64,000 nucleotides of DNA, taken from the NCBI GenBank assembly GCA_025757985.1, contig CP107210.1:2852001-2916000 (forward strand). Direction: 5' to 3'. Every line of letters begins with the position of its first letter. Position 1 is the first letter of the stretch. Under the pieces are notes generated by a model. That model was given only the letters and a program-made list of their open reading frames with translations, was not told the origin of the DNA and made no database searches. Source of the stretch: Oscillospiraceae bacterium (GTDB lineage Bacteria > Bacillota > Clostridia > Oscillospirales > Ruminococcaceae). Of this stretch, positions 33,098 to 44,260 are shown piece after piece. The translations under genes and the position numbers were made by a program.

Positions 33098-36000
33098 TTA
33101 CGCCCCCGGCAGCAGTGTTACAACATCTCGCAGCAGCACCAGCGGGCTTTCGCCCTTCTGGACGCGCAGGCTGAGATAGGGCCGCCCGATGGCGTTGTAC
33201 AAAACGCGGTGGGGGTACTGCTCCATAACCTTGTCAAGCTGCTTCGGGCCGACGATGTCGGAGTAGAGGATCAGCTGATCGCCGCGCTGGACGATCTCGG
33301 CAATGCCGACCCGTGCCGCCGTCACCCGCACAAGGGATACATCCACCAACCCCTGCACGCTTCTGGGCGGGCTGCCGTACCGGTCGATCAGCTCATCCAG
33401 CACATCCTCGGCATCGGCGGTCGTCTCAATGGCGGCAATCCGCTTGTAGGCCTCGATGCGTCCGGCGGCATCGGGGATATATTCCTCCGGCAGGAAGGCG
33501 TCCACCGTAATATCCACAAGGCAGTCGCTCTTGTCGGGGGGCGGGGCCTCGCCGCGTGCGGCGGCAATGGCCTGACCCAGCATCTTGACATACAGGTCGT
33601 AGCCGACAGCCTCCATATGGCCGTGCTGGCTGTGGCCCAGCAGGCTGCCCGCACCGCGTATCTGCAAATCACGCATGGCGATGCGGAACCCGGAGCCGAA
33701 GGAGGTGAACTCCCGGATGGCGGAAAGCCGCTTGGCGGCGACCTCGGTCAGCACCTTGTCGCGCGTAAAAGTGAAATACGCATACGCCTTGCGGGAAGAA
33801 CGCCCCACGCGGCCGCGTATCTGGTAAAGCTGCGACAGGCCCATCCGGTCGGCATTCTCGATGATGAGGGTGTTGCAGTTGCGCACATCAACGCCGGTCT
33901 CGATCAGCGTCGTGCAGACGAGGATGTCAATCTCATTGTCAAGCAGCTGCTGCCACACAGAGGAGATCTGCTCCTCGGTCATCTTGCCGTGGGCGATGCC
34001 GATGCGCGCGCCGGGGACGAGCCTGCCGACCCGGGCGGCACATTCCTCAATATTATCGACCCGGTTGTGCAGGTAGTAGACCTGCCCGCCGCGGGCCAGC
34101 TCCTTGCGGATAGCCTCGGCAACGATGCCCTCATCATATTCCAGCACATAGGTCTCGATGGGCTGGCGCTCAAAGGGCGGCTGCTCGATCGTGCTCATGT
34201 CCCGTATGCCGGACAGTGCCATATTCAGCGTGCGGGGGATCGGCGTGGCGGACAGGGTCAGCATATCCACACCGATGAAGTTCTGCTTTAGCTTCTCCTT
34301 GTGCTTGACGCCGAAGCGCTGTTCCTCGTCAATGATGACAAGGCCCAGATCCTTGAACTTTACATCGTTGGACAGCAGGCGGTGGGTGCCCACCACGATG
34401 TCCACGGTGCCGTCCTTCAGGCCGCGCAGCGTCTCCTTCTGCTCCTTGGCGGTGCGGTAGCGGGACAGCAGGCCGATGCGGATAGGGAAGGACTCCATCC
34501 GGGTCAGCGCCGTGTTGAAGTGCTGCCACGCCAGAATCGTGGTTGGGGCCAGAATGGCGCACTGCTTGCCGCCCATCACGCATTTGAAGGCGGCGCGCAG
34601 CGCAACCTCCGTCTTGCCAAAGCCGACATCACCGCAGAGCAGGCGGTCCATCGGCCACGGCTCCTCCATGTCGTGCTTGATCTCGGCCGCGCAGGTCAGC
34701 TGGTCTGGGGTCTCCTCATAGGCAAAGCGCTGCTCAAAATCCCCCTGCCAGGTGTCATCACAGGGGAAGGCGTAGCCGTGCGCCTGCTTGCGGCGGGCAT
34801 ACAGCTCGATCAGCTCCTTGGCCATCTGCTCGGTGGCAGCCTTGACCTTTTTGCGGGTCTTGGCCCAATCGGTGCCGCCAAGGTGGCTCAGTTTGACATT
34901 GTCGCTGTCGCCCGGCGCCGTATAGCGGGACAGCAGATCCAGCTGGGTGACCGGCACATACAGCACATCTTTTTTGTCGTACTCGATGCGCAGGTAGTCC
35001 TTCTGCACACCCTGCACGGTCATACGCTGGATGCCCGCGTACCGGCCGATGCCGTGGCTCTGGTGTACGACCAGATCGCCGACGGTGATCTCGCTCAGGC
35101 TGTTCAGGGCATCCTTGCTGCGCTTTTTCTTTTTCTGCGCACTGCTGACGCCGAACGCACGGGCCGTAAAGACCGCGTACCGGGCAAACGGCAGGCTGCA
35201 CCCGGCGGAAAGCTGCCCCGGCAGCACCTGCACCAGCCCGGCGGTGCCCGCAGCGGCGGCATCGGTGGTGACCTGCAGCCCCCTGGTGCGCAGGTCGGCG
35301 GCAAGGCCGGCCGCCGCGCGGGGGGTACCGGCCATAACGGTCACGGCTGCGCCGCCGCTGCACAGCGGCTGTATATCCTCCAGCAGCGCAGCGACCTCAC
35401 CGCCCCAGGCGGGCAGCGTGTGGGCCGGTGCGTTGACGATGGCCTTCAGCGGTGTGTCGGGCATGCTGCGCGCAAAGTTCTCGGCGCAGAGCGTGCAGTG
35501 GGCGGCAGCCTGCGCCCAAAGCCAGCCGGCCTCGGTGTAGAGCTTGTCCAGACCGGGGGCGAGTGCGCCGTCCTCCATCAGGGCGGAGAACTCCTCTCCC
35601 CGGCGGTAGGCGGTGGCGCGTGCGGCCTCCCGCAGGGAGGCCGGCTCCTCCAGAATCAGCAGCGGGTCATCAAAATAGTCAAGCAGTGTGGCGGGCTCTG
35701 GATAGCGCAGCGTCAGATACTTGTCCATGTCCACCGGCATCGCGCCGCCGTCCAGCTGGGCCAGATCTGCGGCGGTGCAGGCCTCAAGCGCGGTGCGCCG
35801 CTTGCCGCGCGCCTTTTTGATGCAGCTGCGTATCAGGGCGGCAGCCTCGGCGGGCTGGGCAAACAGCACCTCGCGCGCGGGGGAGACATAGATTTTTTCG
35901 ATCGGCTCGTCCCGGCGCTGGGTGGCCAGATCGAAGCTGTGCATCGTGTCGATCTCGTCCCCCCAGAACTCCAGACGGGCGGGCTGCTTCATGTCGGGCG

Positions 36001-36538
36001 CGTAGATGTCCACAATGTCGCCGCGGATCGAAAACTGGCCCGGCCCGTCCACCTGATCGCGTCGGGCATAGCCCGCGCCGTACAGCAAGGCGGTCAGCTC
36101 GGCCCGGGGCAGCGTGTCGCCGGGGTGCAGGGTACGGGTGTTGGTGCAGAACTCGGCCCGCGGCGTTGTGTACTGGGTCAGGCCCTCGTCCGGCACGCAG
36201 ACGGCCTGCAGCCGACCGCCCACCAGATCGCCCAGCACAGCCAGACGGCGGTACTCGTACTCGCGGCCGGTCCCCTCAATGGGGCGCAGCACATAATCGC
36301 GCGCAGGGAACACTGCTGCGGTGATGCCCAGCGCGTTCAGGTCACCGGCAAAGCGGGTGGCCTCGGCTTCGCCGGGCGTCACAATGCAGAGCGGGCGGCC
36401 CAGCGCCTGCGCCAGCGCGGCGTAGATCAGGGCGCGCCCTGCGCCGGGAACGCCAAATAAGGCGCAAGCCCCCGGGGACCCGAGCGCCTGCGCCAGCTTG
36501 TTGTATTCTTCGGTTTTGGTAAAAAGTGCGTTGAACAT
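33098..36538 (-). CDS. mfd: transcription-repair coupling factor Mfd
   Basis: Mfd removes RNA polymerase stalled at lesions and recruits UvrA. The 1,146 residues contain the UvrB-homology region (FGVPGAGRALIYAALAQALG; PIEGTGREYEYRRLAVLGDL), the RNA-polymerase-interacting domain (ITVGDLVVHQSHGIGRYAGI), and the RecG-like motor. The motor shows Walker A GDVGFGKTEVALRAA, DEEQRFGVKHKE, and LIETGVDVRNCNTLIIENAD. The C-terminal D7 domain is also present. The length matches the family (about 1,150). ATG at 36538; the upstream sequence shows no strong ribosome-binding site. The regulatory signals were not recognised. Confidence 0.96.
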   Translation of the reverse strand: MFNALFTKTEEYNKLAQALGSPGACALFGVPGAGRALIYAALAQALGRPLCIVTPGEAEATRFAGDLNALGITAAVFPARDYVLRPIEGTGREYEYRRLAVLGDLVGGRLQAVCVPDEGLTQYTTPRAEFCTNTRTLHPGDTLPRAELTALLYGAGYARRDQVDGPGQFSIRGDIVDIYAPDMKQPARLEFWGDEIDTMHSFDLATQRRDEPIEKIYVSPAREVLFAQPAEAAALIRSCIKKARGKRRTALEACTAADLAQLDGGAMPVDMDKYLTLRYPEPATLLDYFDDPLLILEEPASLREAARATAYRRGEEFSALMEDGALAPGLDKLYTEAGWLWAQAAAHCTLCAENFARSMPDTPLKAIVNAPAHTLPAWGGEVAALLEDIQPLCSGGAAVTVMAGTPRAAAGLAADLRTRGLQVTTDAAAAGTAGLVQVLPGQLSAGCSLPFARYAVFTARAFGVSSAQKKKKRSKDALNSLSEITVGDLVVHQSHGIGRYAGIQRMTVQGVQKDYLRIEYDKKDVLYVPVTQLDLLSRYTAPGDSDNVKLSHLGGTDWAKTRKKVKAATEQMAKELIELYARRKQAHGYAFPCDDTWQGDFEQRFAYEETPDQLTCAAEIKHDMEEPWPMDRLLCGDVGFGKTEVALRAAFKCVMGGKQCAILAPTTILAWQHFNTALTRMESFPIRIGLLSRYRTAKEQKETLRGLKDGTVDIVVGTHRLLSNDVKFKDLGLVIIDEEQRFGVKHKEKLKQNFIGVDMLTLSATPIPRTLNMALSGIRDMSTIEQPPFERQPIETYVLEYDEGIVAEAIRKELARGGQVYYLHNRVDNIEECAARVGRLVPGARIGIAHGKMTEEQISSVWQQLLDNEIDILVCTTLIETGVDVRNCNTLIIENADRMGLSQLYQIRGRVGRSSRKAYAYFTFTRDKVLTEVAAKRLSAIREFTSFGSGFRIAMRDLQIRGAGSLLGHSQHGHMEAVGYDLYVKMLGQAIAAARGEAPPPDKSDCLVDITVDAFLPEEYIPDAAGRIEAYKRIAAIETTADAEDVLDELIDRYGSPPRSVQGLVDVSLVRVTAARVGIAEIVQRGDQLILYSDIVGPKQLDKVMEQYPHRVLYNAIGRPYLSLRVQKGESPLVLLRDVVTLLPGA

Positions 36539-36562
36539 AGAATACCCACATACATAGCAAAC

Positions 36563-36594
36563 ATAGGGCGGCCTGTCCTCAGGCCGCCCTATGC
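36563..36594. repeat. type B palindrome (CATAGGGCGGCCTG...)
   Basis: CATAGGGCGGCCTG and CAGGCCGCCCTATG are perfect inverted copies around a TCCT loop, between the SH3 gene end and the mfd start. Confidence 0.8.
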
Positions 36595-36609
36595 CTGACT
36601 ATTGCTGTA

Positions 36610-37140
36610 TCAGCTCAAAAATTCGGCCTTCAGCCAGCCGTATTTGCCGTCATAGTTCACAACGACCCAGCTGCCGTCCTCGTTGGCGCCCAGTGCGGTC
36701 ACGACGGTGGAGGCGGGAACCTTGGACACCTTGTCATAATCGGTGCCGGGGCCGGCACGCATGTTCAGGTTGTTGTCAGGTGTGACAGTGTAGCTCGGCT
36801 GCTCGCCCTCGTTGTAGATAACGGCAGGCTGGACGCTCAGGCCGTCAAAGGTGGGCACGGGGGTCGGCTCCGGGGTGGGCTCCGGCTCGGCGGCGGGCTG
36901 TTCCTCGGCAGGGGGCGCAGCGGTGTCGCCGGTGGCCTCTGCGGGGAAACTGTCGGCAGTCGGGTCATCCACGCCTGCTGCGGCAGAGGTGGTATCGCCC
37001 GTCGCAGGGGTCGTGTCACCGCTGCCGGTCTGGCCGTCAAGGTTGCCGGTCAGCAGCAGCACGCTGAAGATGATGCTGGCAACCAGCGCGACGGCGCAAA
37101 GCACCAGACGGGTCATGGCTTTCTTTCGTAAATCACTCAT
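36610..37140 (-). CDS. membrane-anchored bacterial SH3-domain protein
   Basis: The 176-residue protein has a short basic N-terminus, one membrane helix (LVLCAVALVASIIFSVLLL, about 12-30) and a Thr/Asp/Glu/Pro-rich extracellular linker with an EPTPEPTP run. The C-terminal SH3b domain reads YTVTPDNNLNMRAGPGTDYD, VVTALGANEDGSWVVVNYDG and KYGWLKAEFL. Such domains bind peptidoglycan or other wall ligands. It lies directly downstream of pth with a 13-base gap; ATG at 37140 follows GAGGGATGTGTTACC. Confidence 0.85.
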   Translation of the reverse strand: MSDLRKKAMTRLVLCAVALVASIIFSVLLLTGNLDGQTGSGDTTPATGDTTSAAAGVDDPTADSFPAEATGDTAAPPAEEQPAAEPEPTPEPTPVPTFDGLSVQPAVIYNEGEQPSYTVTPDNNLNMRAGPGTDYDKVSKVPASTVVTALGANEDGSWVVVNYDGKYGWLKAEFLS

Positions 37141-37153
37141 GGTAACACATCCC

Positions 37154-37741
37154 TCAGTGGTTGTACTTGTTCTGGGCGTACTGCAGGTTGCCGTCCATCA
37201 GCAGTCTGCAGGCGTCCTCAATATCCGGGTAACGGTCGGTCATCGCCTTGCGGTCGGCGGGGGGCAGCTTGCCCAGTACCCATGCGGCCAGATCATACTG
37301 CGGGTTGGGCTTGGCGCCGATGCCGATGCGGATGCGGGCAAAATTCTCTGTGCCGAGGCTTGCAATGATGCTTTTCAGCCCATTGTGGCCGCCTGCGGAC
37401 CCGTGCGGCCGGATGCGCAGATGCCCCGGCTCCTGCGTGATGTCATCACACAGTACGATCACATGGTCTGCGGGGATCTTATAAAAGTTGGCGGCGGGCG
37501 CGATGCTCTGGCCGCTCAGGTTCATATAGGTCAGCGGCTTGAGCAGCACGACCTTGTGGTCGCCCACCTGCGCCGTGCCGTACAGCCCCTGCCATTTGGC
37601 CTTGGCAATGTCGCAGTGCCACTGTGCGGCCAGATAGTCCAGTGCTTCAAACCCGGCGTTGTGGCGGGTCCCGTCATACTTGGGTTCGGGGTTGCCCAGC
37701 CCGGCAATGAGCCAGTCTGCCCCGGAGGTCATTCCAAACAT
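37154..37741 (-). CDS. pth: peptidyl-tRNA hydrolase
   Basis: Pth releases peptides from tRNAs that dropped off the ribosome. In 195 residues one sees IAGLGNPEPKYDGTRHNAGF with the catalytic His, LLKPLTYMNLSGQSI, and LCDDITQEPGHLRIRPHGSAGGHNGL with the Asp and second Asn/His. The length is that of the family. AAAGGAT precedes the ATG. Upstream lies a short type B palindrome, then the GlmU-like gene in the same direction. Confidence 0.95.
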   Translation of the reverse strand: MFGMTSGADWLIAGLGNPEPKYDGTRHNAGFEALDYLAAQWHCDIAKAKWQGLYGTAQVGDHKVVLLKPLTYMNLSGQSIAPAANFYKIPADHVIVLCDDITQEPGHLRIRPHGSAGGHNGLKSIIASLGTENFARIRIGIGAKPNPQYDLAAWVLGKLPPADRKAMTDRYPDIEDACRLLMDGNLQYAQNKYNH

Positions 37742-37772
37742 AGATATATCCTTTGAAAAATCGTGAAGTACC

Positions 37773-37798
37773 GTAGGGGCCGGGCATGCCCGGCCCGG
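37773..37798. repeat. short type B palindrome
   Basis: GTAGGGGCCGGGCATGCCCG with the GGCCCGG continuation, matching one arm of the repeat at 18407. Confidence 0.75.
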
Positions 37799-37866
37799 CA
37801 GCGTAAGATAAGCGGCTGCTTATGGGAAGGCCGCGGGGCGTCTGGGACGCCGCCCCCTGCAACGCT

Positions 37867-38601
37867 TTACTTCCCTTTCTTCTCCGCTTCCAGTTTCTGT
37901 TTCTTGGCGATATACTTCTCCAGCTTGCGCTCGCCCCAGCCGTTGATCTCGGTCTGCTTGGCACGCTCAATGCTCAGCGCACCGGCCGGCACGTCATGGC
38001 CGATGGTGGAGCCGGCTGCCGTGAAGGCATGGTCGCCGACCGTGACAGGGGCCACGAGGTTTGTGTTGCAGCCGATGAAGGCGTAATCGCCGATGGTCGT
38101 GTGGAACTTGCCCTCGCCGTCATAGTTGCAGGTCACAGTGCCGCAGCCGAAGTTGCAGTACTTGCCCACGGTGGCATCGCCGATGTAGGTCAGGTGGCTG
38201 ACGGTGTTGCCCTCGGCAAAGTCGGCGTTCTTCGTCTCGACATAGGCACCCAGATGGCAGCCCTCGGCAGTTCTGGTGCCGGTGCGCAGATGGCTGAAGG
38301 GGCCGATCTTGTTGTTGGGGCCGATGTGGCTGTCATAGCACTGGCTGGCGTTTACGGTGGAGCCGGCCTCGACAACGGTATCCTCCAACAGGGTGTTGGG
38401 GCCGATGACGCAGTCCGCGCCGACGACGGTCTTGCCGCGCAGGATGCAGCCCGGCAGGATCGTGGCGCCGGGGGCAATGACGACCTCCGGCTCAATATAG
38501 ACATCGCGGCTGATAAAGTTTACGCCGTTGTCCAGATGGCGCTCAAAGGTGGCAGCGTAGCGCTGCTGCGCCAGCTCAAATTTTTCTTTTGCGGTAGCCA
38601 T
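37867..38601 (-). CDS. stand-alone GlmU-type left-handed beta-helix acetyltransferase
   Basis: The 244-residue protein aligns with the C-terminal acetyltransferase half of GlmU: GPFSHLRTGTRTAEGCHLGA, YVETKNADF, NTVSHLTYIGDATVGKYCNF, TVTCNYDGEGKFHTTIGDYA and LVAPVTVGDHAFTAAGSTI. The residues GlmU uses for glucosamine-1-phosphate acetylation (K of VETKN, H and Y of SHLTYIGD, N/Y of CNYDG) are kept. The N-terminal uridylyltransferase domain is absent, so if this is the cell's GlcN-1-P acetyltransferase the uridylyl step must be done elsewhere. The C-terminus is a Lys/Glu helix. ATG at 38601 follows AAGGAAG. Confidence 0.85.
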   Translation of the reverse strand: MATAKEKFELAQQRYAATFERHLDNGVNFISRDVYIEPEVVIAPGATILPGCILRGKTVVGADCVIGPNTLLEDTVVEAGSTVNASQCYDSHIGPNNKIGPFSHLRTGTRTAEGCHLGAYVETKNADFAEGNTVSHLTYIGDATVGKYCNFGCGTVTCNYDGEGKFHTTIGDYAFIGCNTNLVAPVTVGDHAFTAAGSTIGHDVPAGALSIERAKQTEINGWGERKLEKYIAKKQKLEAEKKGK

Positions 38602-38918
38602 AGTACATCTTCCTTTATATACAGCTGTTCCGCCGGGCGGCACCCGGCGGTCGTTTACACTTCTCTATTGTATATCACGCGGCGCATTTTAGCAAGCCGA
38701 AAAACGCCGCAGGGACCGAATTATGCCAAAAATATTGTGCGCCGGGCGCACCGGCGCATACCCGGACCCGCAGGGGATAAAACCAGACAGATTCAAAAAA
38801 GATTTCAAACTTTCTTCCCATTATAATTTACACGATTTTTGTGCAAATTGCAATAGGCAAACCAAAAAAGTTTGTCTACTTTTCGGCGAAAACATTGAGC
38901 ATTTTTTTAACAATCTAC

Positions 38919-38947
38919 TGGAAATCTGTCCTTTGGTCTGTTATAAT
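38919..38947 (+). promoter_or_regulatory. promoter of ppdK
   Basis: Perfect TATAAT at 38942-38947 with a weak -35 (TGGAAA, 38919-38924) 17 bases upstream. The 38,602-39,004 intergenic region is otherwise AT-rich with no recognised gene. Confidence 0.55.
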
Positions 38948-39004
38948 GGACTATGCAAACATGATTTATGTGATGCAAACACGTCACCAATTTGGGAGGT
39001 AACT

Positions 39005-41671
<2,667 letters not shown>

Positions 41672-41800
41672 ATCACGTAGATTTTTACAATTAAATGTGG
41701 ATTACGATAAGGCTCGTTCTTATCGAAATTCGCGTGGCTGCGTGCTTTGGCCGAAACAATGGAAAGACCTGACGGTTAAGGTCGTTCTATAAATCATAGC

Positions 41801-41843
41801 AAGCCCCTAATCGCTGTACTACAGTGATTAGGGGCTTTTTTTA
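41801..41843 (+). terminator. terminator at the chromosome/accessory boundary
   Basis: AAGCCCCTAATCGCTGT pairs imperfectly with ACAGTGATTAGGGGCTT, followed by TTTTTTT. From here rightward the composition changes. Confidence 0.9.
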
Positions 41844-41856
41844 TGCAAAAATGCCC

Positions 41857-41922
41857 TTTGGGTACATTTTCGGCAAAAAGTATACGATTTTTGGGTACAT
41901 TTTTGGGGTCAAATCGGGGTAC
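41857..41922. repeat. iteron-like direct repeats upstream of parB
   Basis: TTTGGGTACATTTT occurs at 41857-41870 and again at 41890-41903, exactly 33 bases apart, and a shorter GGGTAC follows at 41917. Repeats phased at three helical turns ahead of a partition gene are candidates for a ParB or regulator binding site. Confidence 0.55.
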
Positions 41923-41957
41923 TTAAGAGCTATCAAAAAACCGCAGGAGTACGCAGC

Positions 41958-42848
41958 ATGACAAAGAAAACAACGTCTGCTTACAGAGCAAGCAAAGAGG
42001 AAACTATTCCAATAAATAAGTTGCATCCATTCTCCAATCATCCGTTCCATATCCGACATGATCTGGAATTCAGTGAATTGGTAGACAGTATTTCAGAGAG
42101 CGGCATCATTACGCCCATCATCGTCAGACCAAAGGTTGGTGTCGGCTATGAAGTGATAAGCGGACATCGCCGGTGGGAGGCTTGTAAGGAACTCGGCATC
42201 GAAAGCATCCCTGCTAGAGTGGAATACATAGACGATGACGAAGCCACGATCCTGATGGTCAACAGCAATATCCAGCGTGAGCATGTGTTGCCAAGTGAGA
42301 AGGCGTTTGCTTATAAAATGCGCATGGAAGCGATGAAACATCAAGGAAAAGCAACTTCGTCCCAACTTGGGACAAAGTTGAGAACACTTGATGCTATGGG
42401 TAAAGAAGTTGATGAAAGCCGTAATCAAATACATCGTTACATTCGTTTGACGTATCTAATTCCATCCATCTTGCAAATGGTCGATGACGGTCGCATCGCA
42501 TTCAACCCAGCGGTCGAAATCTCCTATATGACAGAGGAACACCAGACATGGCTCAAAGAAGAAATGGATATTTGTGATGCTACACCGTCTTTGGTTCAGT
42601 CTCGGACGCTAAAGGATATGAGCCGAAATGGAACGCTGACGGAGAACTACTTGCATACCCTACTGACAGAAGAAAAGCCGAACCAGCGACAGAAGTTCTT
42701 CTTAAATCAGTCGGATGTGCAGCAATACTTCCCATCCAGCTATACACCGCAGCAGATGCAAAATGTCATCATATCACTGCTGCGGAATTGGGAGCATAAG
42801 CGGTCTAGCCGCCAGCGTCCACAACACGAAGAAGAACTGGAAAGATAA
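41958..42848 (+). CDS. ParB/RepB/Spo0J-family partition protein
   Basis: The 296-residue protein has the ParB N-terminal CTP/DNA-clamp motifs. These are INKLHPFSNHPF, LVDSISESGIITPIIVRP, YEVISGHRRWEACKELGIESIPA and VNSNIQREHVLPSEKAFAYKM, followed by a helix-turn-helix region (about 130-200). It is the type found on conjugative elements rather than the chromosomal Spo0J. No parA precedes it, which is unusual. An AGGAG lies before the ATG. Codon use is less GC-biased than in the core genes to the left. Confidence 0.9.
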   Translation: MTKKTTSAYRASKEETIPINKLHPFSNHPFHIRHDLEFSELVDSISESGIITPIIVRPKVGVGYEVISGHRRWEACKELGIESIPARVEYIDDDEATILMVNSNIQREHVLPSEKAFAYKMRMEAMKHQGKATSSQLGTKLRTLDAMGKEVDESRNQIHRYIRLTYLIPSILQMVDDGRIAFNPAVEISYMTEEHQTWLKEEMDICDATPSLVQSRTLKDMSRNGTLTENYLHTLLTEEKPNQRQKFFLNQSDVQQYFPSSYTPQQMQNVIISLLRNWEHKRSSRQRPQHEEELER

Positions 42849-42931
42849 GAAAAATACAATATGTAATAACTTACAAAATGTAGTTTTGTGGGTTTTCTTA
42901 AATGCACCCATTTTTAGGCAGGAGAAGTGAG

Positions 42932-43412
42932 ATGCAATACGAATATTTTTACGGCGCTCAAGCCGAGCAGTTCTCTTTTTACCGCATACCCAAAGCGCTA
43001 TTTACAGAGCCGAACTTCAGGGAGCTGTCCACCGATGCCAAGGTACTGTATGGGATTCTGCTGGATCGAATGAGTTTGTCGCTGAAAAATCAATGGTTAG
43101 ATGCACAGAACAAGGTTTACATTATCTTCACTGTGGAGGAAATCATGGATGCACTGAACTGTGCCAACCAGAAAGCCACGCGCCTGATGGTGGAACTGGA
43201 AAAGCAGGCAGGGCTTATCGAGCGCAAGCGACAGGGGCTTGGTAGACCGAATTTGATTTATGTAAAAAACTTCGCAGCAACGATAAATGACAAGAGCTGT
43301 GAAAAAGGTGATTCTTGATATGTGATTTTCACACTTCTGGATTCTTGAAAATCACACGGAACTAATACTGATAATAATTAGACTGATTATAGTGATACTG
43401 AGAATATAAATT
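42932..43412 (+). pseudogene. truncated replication initiator RepA_N
   Basis: The intact part (42932-43318, 128 codons) starts MQYEYFYGAQAEQFSFYRIP and holds the RepA_N winged helix (LSTDAKVLYGILLDRMSLS, IIFTVEEIMDALNCANQKAT, GLGRPNLIYVKNF), typical of integrative-element replication initiators. The open frame then ends, but the sequence beyond still encodes a Thr/Asp/Asn-rich linker in another frame (GTNTDNN, stop, TDYSDTE at 43358-43405), as in full-length homologues. At about 43412 the homology stops abruptly and a surface-protein fragment begins. AGGAGAAGTGAG precedes the ATG. The DnaD-like C-terminal half is missing. Confidence 0.8.
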
Positions 43413-43916
43413 ACAGTTGCCCTGCAGTACAAGGACGCCGACTACACCAAGGTTGATGCAGCCCTCGCCAAGGCAAAGGCTTTGAAAAAGGATGACTACA
43501 AAGATTTCTCCGTTGTGGAAACCGCCGTCAATGCCGTTGCCCGTGGGAAGAACATTACCGAGCAGGCAGAGGTTGACGCTATGGCAAAGGCTATTGAAGA
43601 TGCGATTGCTGCCCTGCAATACAAGGACGCCGACAAGACCACCCCGGCACCTGCTGCCACGGCTACCCCGGCACCTGCTGCCACGGCTACCCCGGCACCT
43701 GCTGCCACGGCTACCCCGGCACCTGCTGCCACGGCCACTCCGGCACCCGCTGCCACGGCCACTCCGGCACCTGTTGCAACATCCACACCTCAGTACACCA
43801 TTCCGCAGACCGGCGACACCAGCAACCCTGCTTTGCTGGTTGTCCTTATGCTTGTCAGCGGTAGTGCAGCCATTGGAACAGCCGTTGTTGCCAGCAAGAG
43901 AAAGCACAACAGATAA
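43413..43916 (+). pseudogene. C-terminal fragment of a sortase-anchored surface protein (IPQTG)
   Basis: This frame is open from 43410 but has no upstream start or ribosome-binding site, so it is the tail of a larger gene cut at about 43413. It encodes FIVAR-like helical repeats (LQYKDADYTKVDAALAKAKA, AMAKAIEDAIAALQYKDADK), six copies of an eight-residue ATPAPAAT repeat, then IPQTGDTSNP, a hydrophobic helix and SKRKHNR, which form a sortase sorting signal. The TTG at 43482 is inside a repeat and not a convincing start. Confidence 0.8.
43641..43784 (+). repeat. 24-base tandem repeat, six units
   Basis: Units of the form ACCCCGGCACCTGCTGCCAC plus GGCT start every 24 bases from 43641. The first three are identical and the fourth differs at one base; the last two are progressively diverged. 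They encode the Thr-Pro-Ala-Pro-Ala-Ala-Thr-Ala wall-spanning stalk. Confidence 0.92.
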
Positions 43917-43957
43917 CTGAACAGCAACCTATTCGCTCTATCTTCCGAGCGAGACAA

Positions 43958-43985
43958 AAGCGCCGTAGCAATACGGCGCTTTTCT
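43958..43985 (+). terminator. terminator after the surface-protein fragment
   Basis: AAGCGCCGTA and TACGGCGCTT pair around GCAA, followed by TTCT. Confidence 0.85.
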
Positions 43986-44072
43986 ATTGCCACAAAGCAG
44001 CAAATAGCGGGCTTTCCCACCATAAGCGACAAAGTTATATTCCCCACCGTCGTAAAGCCCCTCATATCTAAT

Positions 44073-44129
44073 AAAAACGTCCAAAATCGCCCCGAAAGCG
44101 AACAGTTTCGGGAGATGTTGGGCGTTTTT
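44073..44129. terminator. imperfect long hairpin flanked by A and T runs
   Basis: AAAAACG...CCCCGAAA and TTTCGGG...GCGTTTTT pair over about 20 positions with interruptions. It could act as a terminator on either strand. The surrounding 43,986-44,180 has no convincing gene. Confidence 0.55.
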
Positions 44130-44182
44130 CTATTTTCAAAAGTAAACCTACAAAAACAGGCGCGGGCAAGGAGGTGATGCAG

Positions 44183-44260
44183 ATGCCCCGTATGCCGAAA
44201 TATCTCAAGAGAGAATGGGCGTTCTTTCTTGGAGATTGCGGACGGAAGAAATATAACCCG
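44183..44260 (+). pseudogene. 5' stub of a small conjugative-element gene
   Basis: A strong AAGGAGGTGATGCAG precedes ATG at 44183, and the product begins MPRMPKYLKREWAFFLGDCG. It resembles the starts of small proteins seen on Clostridiales integrative elements (MPR..K....EW.FF...), but after about 26 codons it runs into a gene stub on the other strand. The identification is from memory of the family and is tentative. Confidence 0.45.

Noticed and set aside
43641..43784. Evenly spaced 24-base repeats as a possible CRISPR array
   Set aside because: The repeats are contiguous, with no unique spacers, and encode a Thr-Pro-Ala stalk in frame.
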